Source of the DNA: CATQHB01 sp965262595
GTDB taxonomy: Bacteria; Chloroflexota; Dehalococcoidia; Lucifugimonadales; UBA3495
DNA: 64,000 bases
Assembly: GCA_965262595.1 (NCBI GenBank)
Contig: OZ253548.1
Span: 1,240,001 to 1,304,000, forward strand
Reading direction: 5' to 3'
Numbering within the stretch: position 1 is the first letter of the stretch; each line of letters opens with the position of its first letter. The translations under genes were made by a program, and so were the position numbers. The notes below the pieces were generated by a model. That model was not told where the DNA came from and ran no database searches. It saw only the letters and a program-made list of their open reading frames with translations. Below are positions 15,810 through 24,465 of the stretch, piece by piece.

Positions 15810-16040
15810 ATGACTACTGAAAATGCAACCGACATAGTCATTTACACTCATCCGGACTGCTCATTTTCCGCCGCAGCCAAGATGGAATACCGCCGCAGCA
15901 AAACGGCCTATACCGAGATTGACCTGGCCAAGCAGCCGGACCTGATACCCGCCTTGCTTGAACTGACCAATGGAGAGCGAATTACCCCGGTCATCGTCGA
16001 AAATGGGCAAGTAACAATCGGCCATAAAGGCGGCTATTGA
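15810..16040 (+). CDS. Glutaredoxin-like protein with CxxS motif
   Basis: 76 residues, a complete thioredoxin/glutaredoxin-type fold: beta strand IVIYTHPDCSFS, helix SAAAKMEYRRSKTAYTEIDL, the cis-Pro loop ITPVIVENG, and a terminal G-H-K-G-G-Y. The active site is C-S-F-S, a monothiol arrangement, where dithiol glutaredoxins have CPYC. Such proteins act in thiol exchange or Fe-S handling; which one applies here is unknown. It has its own promoter (15751-15779) and an AGGAG site 6 nt before the ATG. No reductase partner is adjacent. Confidence 0.8.
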   Translation: MTTENATDIVIYTHPDCSFSAAAKMEYRRSKTAYTEIDLAKQPDLIPALLELTNGERITPVIVENGQVTIGHKGGY

Positions 16041-16388
16041 GACTTCTAGCTCGGGGCCGTTGGTCCCGTACCGCCCAGTTTCCCAAAGTGCCTCCGAACC
16101 CGAAAGTCAGCGCGGTTGCCGTCAACGGGTTGAGCCACCGCCACGTTATCGCCAGATTCAGGTTAGCGCCACAAAATCAACGCGGCATTTCTCCGCTCGG
16201 CGTCGTGGTCTTTTGGCAAAGGTCTGTTACGACCGGTTCATCAAGCATTCAGCCGCTTGGCGTTACCGGCCACGGATAGTAATTCTCCCGACTTTTATTT
16301 ACTGACAATTGCTCCTTGTTGGCCTACCGGAGCTATGCTAGGATTCCAGATATTACCAAGGGAACGAGATACAAAGGGGAAGAAAACT
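16041..16388 (+). other. Intergenic region upstream of recA
   Basis: The recA frame is open back to 16257, but that stretch does not resemble RecA. I searched it for the GACAGTC/GACTGTC dyad seen at lexA and for standard LexA boxes and found none. No clean sigma70 pair with proper spacing was found. I see nothing else in it. Confidence 0.4.
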
Positions 16389-17504
16389 ATGCCCACTAAT
16401 GCGAGCAAAGAAAAACTGGCCGCTCTGGAGCTTGCTCTAGGGCGTATTGAGAAAGACCACGGAAAGGGAGCCGTAATGCGCCTGGGAGAGGAATTGGCGC
16501 AGCGATTGAGCACTGACGTAATTCCCACCGGTTCGCTATCCCTGGATATTGCCCTGGGCGCCGGGGGCATTCCTCGAGGCCGGGTGACTGAAATCTACGG
16601 CGGCGAATCCGCTGGCAAGTCCACCTTAGCTATCCACATAATGGCCGAAACCCAGAAACTGGGTGGCATCGCCGCCTACGTGGATGCGGAACACGCCTTG
16701 GACCCGGCCTACGCCGCCAACTGCGGATTAGTCCTTGGAGACCTGCTCATCTCCCAGCCGGACAGCGGCGAGCAAGCCCTGGACATCACGGAGCAACTGG
16801 TCCGCAGCGGAGCCGTTGATACCATTATAGTGGATAGCGTGGCCGCTCTTGTTCCCCAAGCGGAAATCGAGGGTGACATGGGTGATACCCATGTGGGCCT
16901 TCAAGCCCGCCTGATGTCCCAGGCATTGCGCAAGCTTACCTCAACTATTCACCATTCCCGCACCGCCGTAGTATTCATCAACCAACTACGGGAAAAAGTG
17001 GGCGTGTCCTACGGCAGCCCGGAAGTTACCCCAGGGGGCCGCGCCTTAAAGTTCTACAGCTCAGTGCGCATTGACCTTCGCCGCACCGAGTCAATAAAGC
17101 AAGGCACGGAAATTATCGGCAGCCGAGTCAGAGCGCGTATCGTAAAAAACAAAATCGCCGCTCCCTTCCGGGTCACCGAGTTCGACATTATGTTCAACCA
17201 GGGCATCAGCAAAATGGGCGACCTGCTGGAATTGGGCGTCAACGAGGGCATACTCAAGAAGGCGGGGGCATTCTACTCCTACGGCGAAACCCGCCTGGGC
17301 CAGGGCCGGGAAAACTCCAAGGACTTCCTGTCCCAACACCCGGAAATCGCCGAATCCATTGAGGCCCGGGTCCGGGGCAAGGTATCACCGGCCGACAACT
17401 CCGCGGACAATGGTAGTGTCGAAACCACCCCGGCTACTGCGGAGGACGCTGAGGCTATCCTGTCCACTCTGACCGATCCCAAAGAGTCAGAAGATTCGGA
17501 ATAG
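16389..17504 (+). CDS. recA: Recombinase RecA
   Basis: 371 residues from ATG 16389. RecA forms ATP-dependent filaments on single-stranded DNA, catalyses strand exchange and triggers LexA self-cleavage. Walker A is GESAGKST (about 72-79). TIIVDSVAALVPQAEIEGDMGD (Walker B and loop L1), LMSQALRKL, FINQLREKVGVSYGSPEVTPGG (loop L2 region) and GGRALKFYSSVR are intact. The acidic C-terminal tail (about residues 335-371) is longer than the E. coli one. The ribosome-binding site is AAAGGGGAAG just before the ATG. recX follows 73 bp downstream, the standard arrangement. Confidence 0.97.
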   Translation: MPTNASKEKLAALELALGRIEKDHGKGAVMRLGEELAQRLSTDVIPTGSLSLDIALGAGGIPRGRVTEIYGGESAGKSTLAIHIMAETQKLGGIAAYVDAEHALDPAYAANCGLVLGDLLISQPDSGEQALDITEQLVRSGAVDTIIVDSVAALVPQAEIEGDMGDTHVGLQARLMSQALRKLTSTIHHSRTAVVFINQLREKVGVSYGSPEVTPGGRALKFYSSVRIDLRRTESIKQGTEIIGSRVRARIVKNKIAAPFRVTEFDIMFNQGISKMGDLLELGVNEGILKKAGAFYSYGETRLGQGRENSKDFLSQHPEIAESIEARVRGKVSPADNSADNGSVETTPATAEDAEAILSTLTDPKESEDSE

Positions 17505-17577
17505 CCGCATCTGAAGTCCGAGACCAGGATGACCACGACGTAGAAGCTGAAGCAAAAGGGGACCGGCAACTTAAAGG

Positions 17578-18129
17578 ATGAAAAATAATCCGCACCCGCC
17601 GGACACAACTGGCGACGAAGCCCTACCCGATCAATATCCCAAAGCCAGAGACGCCGCCCTCAACTTCCTGAGCTACCGAGCACGTAGTGAAGCTGAGGTG
17701 CGGCGTCGGTTATCCCGCGGCTACCCGGACGAGGTCATTGACCGGGTAATCCTTTTCCTTCAGAAACACGGTTACTTGAATGATGCCGCCTTCGCCCAAT
17801 TGTGGCGGCAAGCACGAGAACACCGCCACCCTAAAGGACGTCGGGCGCTACAACACGAACTGCTGCGTTTCGGGGTTGACCGGGAAGTTATCGAGGAGGC
17901 ACTCGAGGGATTCGATGCCGGAACCAACGCTTACAATGCCGGTCGGAGGACCGCAGCCCGATTGGCCGCAAAAGGACTCTCCCAAGCGCTATTTCGTCAG
18001 AAACTCGGACCGTATCTACAACGTCGCGGCTTCAATTACGGCGTAATCTCAGAGACGATGAACCTGCTTTGGCAGGAATTAACGCCGCAGACGCTGCCAG
18101 GCGAAATAAACCCCGACTGCAACGAATAG
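17578..18129 (+). CDS. recX: Regulatory protein RecX
   Basis: 183 residues. RecX binds along the RecA filament groove and usually inhibits its activities. The typical tandem three-helix repeats are visible: ALNFLSYRARSEAEVRRRL with a following L-x-x-x-G-Y-x-x-D, then ...FLQKHGYLNDAAFAQLW, and RRALQHELLRFGVDREVIEEAL. The first 25 residues are a Pro/Asp-rich extension. The start ATG 17578 overlaps its ribosome-binding site region (AAAGG). The 3' end overlaps 51 bp of the convergent zinc-finger membrane protein gene. Confidence 0.93.
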   Translation: MKNNPHPPDTTGDEALPDQYPKARDAALNFLSYRARSEAEVRRRLSRGYPDEVIDRVILFLQKHGYLNDAAFAQLWRQAREHRHPKGRRALQHELLRFGVDREVIEEALEGFDAGTNAYNAGRRTAARLAAKGLSQALFRQKLGPYLQRRGFNYGVISETMNLLWQELTPQTLPGEINPDCNE

Positions 18130-18612
18130 CACGTCATACAAGCCGAAGCCAAAGGGACTGACTACCCGGCTGCTGAGATAGGCAAGCACAACCACCGCAC
18201 CGCCGATGTAGGAAAGAAGGACGCCCCGTTTCCGGTTCACCGCTCGACTAATTAGTTCGCCGGTCCCGTAACCAACGGGGATAGCCAGCATACTGGATAC
18301 CGAGCTAAAAGCTCCCAGAGCCAGTAACAACCGGTCGGAAACAATCCAAAGCACACTCAGGCCAATTATCAATAGGACGGCCACGCCGAGGGCCCGGGCA
18401 TAATAGGTGGGCTGGACGTCGTAGGTCGGCATCGGCTGGGCTTTGCCGCATTCTCGGCAGCGAATTCCTACCGGCGCTTGCACCAGGCAATGGGCGCACA
18501 TGCTCTTACCGCACCGGCTGCAAGAGAGACGCGTCTCCACCTCAGGATGCCAGTAGCAGCTTGGGACCGCTTCCCGGCTGTGAGCGACCTGTTCCGGCTG
18601 TTCAGTTGCCAT
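18079..18612 (-). CDS. B-box-type zinc-finger membrane protein
   Basis: 177 residues. The N-terminal 60 residues are a zinc-binding region: CYWHPEVETRLSCSRCGKSMCAHC and then GIRCRECG, the B-box-like arrangement often fused to membrane domains in bacteria. The rest has three to four hydrophobic helices (about 72-95, 98-118, 128-148 and 153-172), giving a small integral membrane protein. The function is unknown; homologues are annotated only as B-box zinc-finger or DUF proteins. It is the last gene of a leftward run that includes rny, 39 bp after the PlsY-like gene, and its end overlaps recX by 51 bp on the other strand. Confidence 0.8.
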   Translation of the reverse strand: MATEQPEQVAHSREAVPSCYWHPEVETRLSCSRCGKSMCAHCLVQAPVGIRCRECGKAQPMPTYDVQPTYYARALGVAVLLIIGLSVLWIVSDRLLLALGAFSSVSSMLAIPVGYGTGELISRAVNRKRGVLLSYIGGAVVVLAYLSSRVVSPFGFGLYDVLFVAVGVYFAWQRLRR

Positions 18613-18651
18613 TCCTCATTCTCCGGTAATCGTTCTCCATGCCTGTTTCCC

Positions 18652-19404
18652 TTAAGGCTTTCCTGGAATTCGCCCTACCCAATCGGCCCGGCTGTCAACA
18701 TCCCGGTCCCGGAACAGCCGGTTGAACAGCACTTTCCTTCGGGCCAAATCTTCAGGAAAAGATGTCGAGTTGGACAGCAGCCGCTTGAAAACTACCAACA
18801 CAACCAAAACTGTACAACACCAGCTTATCACAAATGCTTCCCCGGCGGGGATAGCCGCCAGTTCCGCCCCAGTTGCCTGTGCCCAAATCGACGTCCAACC
18901 CAATGTCATTACGCCGCCCGGTATCAGGGCCAACAGGGGCAGCGAAATCACTGCCACCAGCACCCACACGCCACTGCTGCGAGTAACTCGCCAGCCGGCC
19001 AGGAAAATTAGGAATGCGACGGTGAACAGCAGAGGAGTCAGGATAGTCAACATTCCGCATAGGACCATAATGCCTCGGCCTCCGCGGAATCGGAGAAACA
19101 CCGACCAATTATTGCCGATGACCGCCAACAAGGGAGCAACCAGAAACAGCAGGGAAGTGCGCTCCAGGCCCAATAGATACAGGCCAATCAGCGCCGGCGC
19201 CGCGCCTTTAAGGGCAAAATCGAACAGCGCAACGGGGGCTACCCATTTCTTGCCCAGTTGAAAGGCCACATTGGAACCGCCCACGTTGCCGCTGCCATAT
19301 TGAAGAAGGTCTATGCCTTTGACTAGTCGGACGATAACGTACGAGGTAGGTATCGCCCCAACCAAGTAAGAGTAAATATAGAGGCAGATGATCTCCGGGA
19401 ACAT
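18652..19404 (-). CDS. PlsY-like glycerol-3-phosphate acyltransferase family protein (second copy)
   Basis: 250 residues with about six to seven hydrophobic helices. The first PlsY motif is YGSGNVGGSNVAF, close to the canonical GSGNxGATN. The second is GNNWSVFLRFRGGRGIMV, where canonical GHxxPxFxxFxGGKG has lost the His, Pro and Lys (GGRG). A C-terminal KRLLSN matches part of motif three. The C-terminal ~35 residues are charged and cytoplasmic. This copy is nearer to true PlsY in motif one than the gene at 13516, but both have altered motif two. It starts 20 bp after the PHP phosphatase gene in the same operon. Confidence 0.75.
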   Translation of the reverse strand: MFPEIICLYIYSYLVGAIPTSYVIVRLVKGIDLLQYGSGNVGGSNVAFQLGKKWVAPVALFDFALKGAAPALIGLYLLGLERTSLLFLVAPLLAVIGNNWSVFLRFRGGRGIMVLCGMLTILTPLLFTVAFLIFLAGWRVTRSSGVWVLVAVISLPLLALIPGGVMTLGWTSIWAQATGAELAAIPAGEAFVISWCCTVLVVLVVFKRLLSNSTSFPEDLARRKVLFNRLFRDRDVDSRADWVGRIPGKP

Positions 19405-19424
19405 CGGTAATTCCGCGTTAAGTC

Positions 19425-20270
19425 CTAACGGGCCTCCGCCAGCCTTCTGGAAACTTCCGCCAGCCGTTCCACCGATTCCATTGGCGGCCCCAAGGTGCCC
19501 GGCAAAGGTTCGCCGCTATTGCCCAGACCATGATAATCACTGCCGCCGCAGGGAATCAGATCGTGGTTCCTGGCTATGCTCAGCAAATAATCCACCGTGT
19601 CCGGGCTGTATTGGGCGTAGTGGACCTCCATGCCGACCAGCCCAGCATCCTTCAACTCGGCCACTTTAGCGTCCAGATCGACCAGGTTGGCCGGATGCGC
19701 CAGCACCGCGGAGCCGCCAACCCGGGCCAGCATTTCCGCGCCTTCTGCCGGCGTCATCTTCTTGCGTTCCACGTAAGCCTGGCCGTTACGGCCCAGGTAG
19801 TCGTAGAAGGCTTCCTTTGGCTCTTTAAAATATCCTTTCTCGACCATTGCCAGCGCGATATGCGGGCGGCCCACCGAGCCGTCACCGGCTATTTCCTGAA
19901 CCCGCTCCCATTCCACCGGCAGGCCCAGAGTTGCCAGTTTTTCCACCATTAAGCGGCCCCGCTCCAATCGGCCGGCGCGGAACCTGCGGAGAATCGCCTG
20001 AAATTCGTCGTCCTCATATTGGAGAAAGTAGCCCAGCATATGTATTTCGTCGCCGGGGATGTCGGTACTCAGTTCGATCGCGGGAATTATTTGCAGGTCC
20101 GGGAACTGTTCCGCAGCTCTATAAGCTTCCGCCAATCCCTCCGTCGTGTCGTGGTCCGAAACTGCCACCACTTTCAATCCCTGACTCGCCGCCAGGTTCA
20201 CCAACTCGGTCGGGGAAAGGCGTCCGTCGGAGGCCAGGGTATGCAGGTGCAGATCTACTGTCGCGCTCAT
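19425..20270 (-). CDS. PHP-domain phosphatase (nucleoside 3',5'-bisphosphate phosphatase/RNase AM-like)
   Basis: 281 residues. The PHP metal-binding motifs are present: DLHLHTLASDG at the N-terminus, VSDHDTTEG (about 38-46), IPAIELST, the H in VLAHPANL, and the terminal GSDYHG. The arrangement matches the YciV/TrpH branch, whose members hydrolyse nucleoside 3',5'-bisphosphates or trim RNA 5' ends. It starts one base after the stop of the YmdB-like gene and lies downstream of rny, which fits an RNA-turnover operon. It is not the PHP domain of a DNA polymerase. Confidence 0.9.
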   Translation of the reverse strand: MSATVDLHLHTLASDGRLSPTELVNLAASQGLKVVAVSDHDTTEGLAEAYRAAEQFPDLQIIPAIELSTDIPGDEIHMLGYFLQYEDDEFQAILRRFRAGRLERGRLMVEKLATLGLPVEWERVQEIAGDGSVGRPHIALAMVEKGYFKEPKEAFYDYLGRNGQAYVERKKMTPAEGAEMLARVGGSAVLAHPANLVDLDAKVAELKDAGLVGMEVHYAQYSPDTVDYLLSIARNHDLIPCGGSDYHGLGNSGEPLPGTLGPPMESVERLAEVSRRLAEAR

Positions 20271-20271
20271 T

Positions 20272-21042
20272 TTATTCCACCATACGGTCTATACGTTGAA
20301 TTGAAAATGCTTTGCCGGTTTCCGGGTCAATATCCATCAATACCGAGTTGAGCATAACCGGCCCACCGGCGACCGGCAATCGCTGCGGCATTCCAGTCAA
20401 GAAACGGTCAAGCACAGCGTTGGTATCACTGCCAATTACCGAGTTGATCGGGCCGGTCATTCCTACGTCGGTAAGATAAGCTGTACCCTTGGGTAAAATC
20501 CTGGCATCCACCGTACCCACGTGGGTGTGGGTACCCAGAACGGCGCTGACTCGGCCATCGAGGTACCAGCCCAGTCCCTGTTTCTCCGAAGTTGCCTCCG
20601 CGTGGAAATCCACAATAATCACCGGCGGAGCGCCTTCGGTCTTGGCTTCATCCAGTACCTGGTTTGCCGTGCGGAAGGGGCAATCCAGGGTAGGCATAAA
20701 CACTCGACCCATCAGGTTGAGTACCATCACCCCGTCCTGTATCAAGTAACCACGGCCCGGAGCTTCCGGATAGTTGGCGGGTCGGATGAGCGGCAAGCCT
20801 TCGCCCATGTGAGGGATTATCTCTTTCTGGTCCCAGATATGGTTGCCGGAAGTCAGGATGTCCACGCCGTTCTGCAGCAGCTCCTCGGCGGTATCCAGGG
20901 TGATACCGAAACCGCCGGCCGTATTTTCACCGTTGGCAATAACCAGGTCGATACTAAACTCTTCCCGCAGTTGCGGTACCAACTGGCGCACCGCCCGGCG
21001 CCCGGGCTGGCCGATAACGTCCCCAATCATCAAAATACGCAA
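20272..21042 (-). CDS. TIGR00282/YmdB-family metallophosphoesterase (2',3'-cyclic nucleotide phosphodiesterase)
   Basis: 256 residues. Family motifs are MIGDVIGQPGRRAV at the N-terminus, NGENTAGGFGIT, DILTSGNHIWDQKE, VDFHAEATSEK and GTHTHVGTVDARILP, which supply the dinuclear metal ligands. B. subtilis YmdB has 2',3'-cyclic nucleotide phosphodiesterase activity and acts with RNase Y. Here it also follows rny (258-bp gap) in the same direction. The start is TTG 21040-21042 with an AAGGAA ribosome-binding site about 9 nt upstream. Confidence 0.92.
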   Translation of the reverse strand: MRILMIGDVIGQPGRRAVRQLVPQLREEFSIDLVIANGENTAGGFGITLDTAEELLQNGVDILTSGNHIWDQKEIIPHMGEGLPLIRPANYPEAPGRGYLIQDGVMVLNLMGRVFMPTLDCPFRTANQVLDEAKTEGAPPVIIVDFHAEATSEKQGLGWYLDGRVSAVLGTHTHVGTVDARILPKGTAYLTDVGMTGPINSVIGSDTNAVLDRFLTGMPQRLPVAGGPVMLNSVLMDIDPETGKAFSIQRIDRMVE

Positions 21043-21225
21043 GGGTTAATTCCTTCCCCTATATTTATCGAATCAAGCCTGACTACAATTCAGGCCCGTC
21101 TAACCATTTTTGCAATAACCTTCGGTCCGGTCTTCCCTTGCCGGTCCGGTCGAGCAAGGCTACAAGAAGCGGCTCCCCGGAATCCGTCAGTGGGCAAACC
21201 CTCAAAAACCGCCCGGTATAAGGAA

Positions 21226-21260
21226 AGGCCCAGGCTCCGGGTTAGCCGGACCCTGGGCCT
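21226..21260 (-). terminator. Hairpin downstream of rny
   Basis: AGGCCCAGGCTCCGG (21226-21240) and CCGGACCCTGGGCCT (21246-21260) pair over 15 bp with one mismatch and a 5-nt loop. Read leftwards, it is followed by a T-rich stretch (TTCCTTATAC). It would end or attenuate rny transcription before the YmdB-like gene. Confidence 0.65.
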
Positions 21261-21300
21261 ATTCGTCAGACTCTATAGAATTGCTCCTTGAACTGGACTG

Positions 21301-22833
21301 TTAACGCGCGATTTCCACGTTGCGAGTTTCCCGAATGACGGTCACCTTAATTTGCCCGGGGAAGACCAACTCTTCCTCCACCTTACGGGCAATGTCCCGG
21401 GCCAGAGCCGCCGAACCGATGTCGTCGATATCCGTCGGCTTGACCATTACCCGAACCTCGCGACCGGCCTGAATGGCAAAGGCTCGTTCAACTCCGCCAA
21501 AGCCGATGGCAGTGTCCTCCAAGTCGCGCAGTCGCTTCACGTACTGGTCCAGGGACTCTTTGCGGGCGCCGGGCCGAGCGGCGCTGATAGCGTCGGCGCT
21601 GGCCACCAGGAACGATTCGATGGTCGAGTGTTCGTCGTCGTGGTGTTCCAGTATGGACAGGTAAGAGTTGTTGTTGATACCGTACTTCTGAGCCAGCTCG
21701 GCGCCAATCTCGGCATGGGGGCCGGATACTTCATGGGTCAGGGCCTTTCCCACATCGTGAAGCAGGCCGCCTACCTTGGCCACCTGAATGTTAGCGCCAA
21801 CTTCGGCCGCAAGCATACCGGCGAGGAGACACACCTCTATCGAGTGCTTGAGGACGTTCTCGCCGTAACTGTAGCGGTATTTCAACTGGCCCAAGAGCCG
21901 GATCAGCTCCGGGTCAATGCCGGCTACGCCTACGTCGAAAGTAGACTGTTCGCCAGCCTTCCAGATAGTCTGTTCAATGTCCAATTGGGCGCGGTTGACC
22001 ATATCTTCGATCCGGGCCGGTTGGATACGGCCGTCGCTGACCAGCTTTTCCAGAGCCAGCCGCGCTACTTCACGACGTACCGGGTCGAAGCAGGATATGG
22101 TTACTATTTCCGGGGTATCGTCGATTACGATATCCACCCCGGTAAGGGATTCTAAAGCTCGAATATTCCGCCCTTCGCGGCCGATAAGACGACCCTTCAT
22201 CTCATCGTTAGGTAGGGATACAACCGAGGTAGTAGTCTCAGACACCACATCGGTAGCCAGACGGTTGATTGCTAAGGTAATAATTCTGCGGGCTTTCTCA
22301 TCAGCGGTTACTTTGTACTCTCGCTCCAAGTCATAAGTGCGGCGAGACAGTTCGTGCTTGGCCTTCTCTTCGCCTTCTCTGACCACCAAATCCCGGGCTT
22401 CCACCACGGAAAGGCCGGCGGTCTGTTCCAGAGTTACGATTTGTTGCTCTTTAAGGTCATTAACTTCTTTAATGACCTCATCAACTTTATGCTCTTTTTC
22501 GGCCAAACCGGAGCGCTGCTTTTCCAGGGACTCGTTTTTCTGCTCCAGTTGCTCTTCCCGTTGCAGGTAACGACGTTCCAGCCGGTTGAGTTCCTGACGT
22601 TGCTCCTTAATCTCATTTTCGCCGCTGGCCCGCAGTTTCAGAGCTTCTTCCTGGGCTATCAGGAGGATTTTTCGCTTCTCCTCCTCGGCTTGTGTTAATA
22701 CGGAAATAGCCTCTTGTCTAGCGTTTTCTACCCGCTTACCGTCAACCTTGGAACGGTAAAGTAGCCACAATGCCACTGCCGCCCCCAGTATCCCTACGGC
22801 CGCCAGGACGGCAAGGAAAATAATCATCTCCAT
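21301..22833 (-). CDS. rny: Ribonuclease Y
   Basis: 510 residues from ATG 22831-22833 (ribosome-binding site AGGAAAGGG). The frame extends 20 codons further, but the hydrophobic anchor begins at this ATG. Order: N-terminal membrane helix (about 3-25), a long Glu/Arg/Lys-rich coiled coil (about 30-170), a KH domain (GRLIGREGRNIRALESLTGVD), and an HD domain with LLHDVGKA and LEHHDDEHS. RNase Y is the membrane-anchored endonuclease that starts mRNA decay in many Gram-positives and relatives. It heads a leftward run with YmdB-like and PHP genes and has a strong promoter (22896-22924). Confidence 0.96.
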   Translation of the reverse strand: MEMIIFLAVLAAVGILGAAVALWLLYRSKVDGKRVENARQEAISVLTQAEEEKRKILLIAQEEALKLRASGENEIKEQRQELNRLERRYLQREEQLEQKNESLEKQRSGLAEKEHKVDEVIKEVNDLKEQQIVTLEQTAGLSVVEARDLVVREGEEKAKHELSRRTYDLEREYKVTADEKARRIITLAINRLATDVVSETTTSVVSLPNDEMKGRLIGREGRNIRALESLTGVDIVIDDTPEIVTISCFDPVRREVARLALEKLVSDGRIQPARIEDMVNRAQLDIEQTIWKAGEQSTFDVGVAGIDPELIRLLGQLKYRYSYGENVLKHSIEVCLLAGMLAAEVGANIQVAKVGGLLHDVGKALTHEVSGPHAEIGAELAQKYGINNNSYLSILEHHDDEHSTIESFLVASADAISAARPGARKESLDQYVKRLRDLEDTAIGFGGVERAFAIQAGREVRVMVKPTDIDDIGSAALARDIARKVEEELVFPGQIKVTVIRETRNVEIAR

Positions 22834-22895
22834 GGGTTCACCCTTTCCTTTCCGTCTTTGGTTCCGTTGAAAGAGACCCCGTCTCTTAAACAACT

Positions 22896-22924
22896 ATCGT
22901 ACCGACTGGCGTTAGTCGTGTCAA
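22896..22924 (-). promoter_or_regulatory. rny promoter
   Basis: On the minus strand, a perfect TTGACA (22919-22924), a 17-bp spacer and TACGAT (22896-22901), about 60 bp upstream of the chosen rny start. Confidence 0.7.
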
Positions 22925-23070
22925 GTTGGAACCAACCCGATGCATTACGAAATCCAGCCCGGAATCCAGGCAGTCAATAGTCTGACTAGACCGCCGGGTT
23001 ATATTGAGCCGACGGCCCGCTAATTGCCCCGGAGCCGCGGGAAATACCGCTTACTCCTTCGTATGCCCTA

Positions 23071-23100
23071 TTGAGCAAGAACGGCAATTTAGCCTATAAT
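23071..23100 (+). promoter_or_regulatory. dnaJ promoter
   Basis: TTGAGC (23071-23076), 18-bp spacer, perfect TATAAT (23095-23100). The leader to the ATG at 23197 is about 90 nt. Confidence 0.6.
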
Positions 23101-23196
23101 GTATTTGATTATGTCCGGCTAGGGACAATCGGCAACTACTAAAACGATCAGAATTAAGACTGACCTAAAGTCAGAAACATTATTGGGTGGCTTGGG

Positions 23197-24426
23197 ATGG
23201 CGCAAACGGACTACTACGAGGTCTTGGGAGTCTCCAGAAAGGATTCGGAAGAGGAGATTCGCAAGGCCTTTCGCAAGAAAGCAATGGAGTTTCATCCGGA
23301 TCGAAACAAAACCCCGGGCGCTGAGGAAAAATTCAAGGAGGTTAACGAAGCCTACCAGGTTTTGACCGATTCCAAAAAGCGGGCCCAATATGACCGGTTC
23401 GGCCATGCCGGTATGAGTTCCGGCGGGTATGACCGCCCCTTCGACGGCTTTGACGTTTTTGGCGGATTCGGAGACATTTTCGAGTCCTTTTTTGGAGACG
23501 CCGGAGAGCAGCGCTCACGGAGACCCAGACAGGGCAGCGACATACAGCAAAGGGTGACTTTGACTTTCGAAGAAGCCGCCTTTGGCGTGGAACGAGAGGT
23601 GGAAGTTTCCCGCGTGGAAAAGTGCCACCAATGTTCCGGCGCCGGTAATCAACCTGGCACACCGATAAACACTTGCGAAACTTGTGCCGGCAACGGGCAA
23701 GTCAGGCGCACCCAGCGGAGCCTGTTTGGTCAATTTGCTCAGGTCACCAATTGCCCCACTTGCCAGGGTCGCGGCAGCACCATCGAGAGCCCCTGCACCG
23801 TCTGCCGCGGGGCCGGCATGGAGCGGCGCAAACGCAAGACCTTGGTGAACATCCCCGCCGGTATCCAGAGCAATATGCAAGTCCGACTTACCGAAGAAGG
23901 CAACGTGGGAAGCAACGGCGGCCCGCCAGGCAACCTGTACCTTCTGGTGGAGGTGCGGCAGCACGAATTCTTCGAGCGGGAGGAGTATGACCTGCTTTAT
24001 ACCCTGCCCCTCAACGTTGCCGAGGCGGCCTTGGGGGTGGAGAAGTCCGTTCCCACGCTGGTAGGCGGCACAACTACACTGAAGATTCCCCAGGGAACCC
24101 AACCCGGCGCGCAGTTTCGTATTCGCGGCGAGGGCATATCGCACATCAACAACAGTCGGCGGGGCGACCTGCGAGTTTTCGTAGATATCCAAGTGCCAAA
24201 GAAACTCAACACTCGACAGCGGAAGCTGCTGGAGGAGCTTGCCCGGTCAATTGACCCCGAATTTGGCGCAGTCACAGCTGATGGAACTGCTGAAAGCGAA
24301 TATCAAGCGGAAACTCCGACCTCCCCGGAATCAGCCGAAGGGGTAAATGGGTCGGGCGAAAAGTCGGAGGAAGGAGCGGGTAAGGACAAGGGTATTTTCG
24401 ACCGTATTAAGGACGCATTAGGGTAA
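23197..24426 (+). CDS. dnaJ: Chaperone DnaJ
   Basis: 409 residues. Co-chaperone that delivers substrates to DnaK and stimulates its ATPase. J-domain residues 1-70 have HPD at 33-35. A Gly/Phe-rich linker follows (about 73-105: GGYDRPFDGFDVFGGFGD). The zinc domain has four CxxCxGxG repeats (CHQCSGAG, CETCAGNG, CPTCQGRG, CTVCRGAG). The two-part substrate-binding domain ends near residue 355, and a Glu/Gly/Ser-rich tail ending IFDRIKDALG makes the protein longer than E. coli DnaJ. dnaK and grpE are not adjacent. A strong terminator follows (24466-24495). Confidence 0.95.
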   Translation: MAQTDYYEVLGVSRKDSEEEIRKAFRKKAMEFHPDRNKTPGAEEKFKEVNEAYQVLTDSKKRAQYDRFGHAGMSSGGYDRPFDGFDVFGGFGDIFESFFGDAGEQRSRRPRQGSDIQQRVTLTFEEAAFGVEREVEVSRVEKCHQCSGAGNQPGTPINTCETCAGNGQVRRTQRSLFGQFAQVTNCPTCQGRGSTIESPCTVCRGAGMERRKRKTLVNIPAGIQSNMQVRLTEEGNVGSNGGPPGNLYLLVEVRQHEFFEREEYDLLYTLPLNVAEAALGVEKSVPTLVGGTTTLKIPQGTQPGAQFRIRGEGISHINNSRRGDLRVFVDIQVPKKLNTRQRKLLEELARSIDPEFGAVTADGTAESEYQAETPTSPESAEGVNGSGEKSEEGAGKDKGIFDRIKDALG

Positions 24427-24465
24427 GCAAGGTCAGTTTACGAGAGTGAGAATAATTTAGTACCG

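Larger units (their letters stand above)
22834..23196. other. Divergent spacer rny/dnaJ
   Basis: Holds the rny promoter on the minus strand and the dnaJ promoter on the plus strand. I see no CIRCE element (TTAGCACTC-N9-GAGTGCTAA) that would indicate HrcA control of dnaJ, and no other gene. Confidence 0.6.

Noticed and set aside
16041..16388. LexA operator upstream of recA
   Set aside because: Neither the GACAGTC/GACTGTC dyad nor known LexA boxes are present.
22834..23196. CIRCE element upstream of dnaJ
   Set aside because: No TTAGCACTC-N9-GAGTGCTAA-like dyad; only a sigma70-type promoter is seen.
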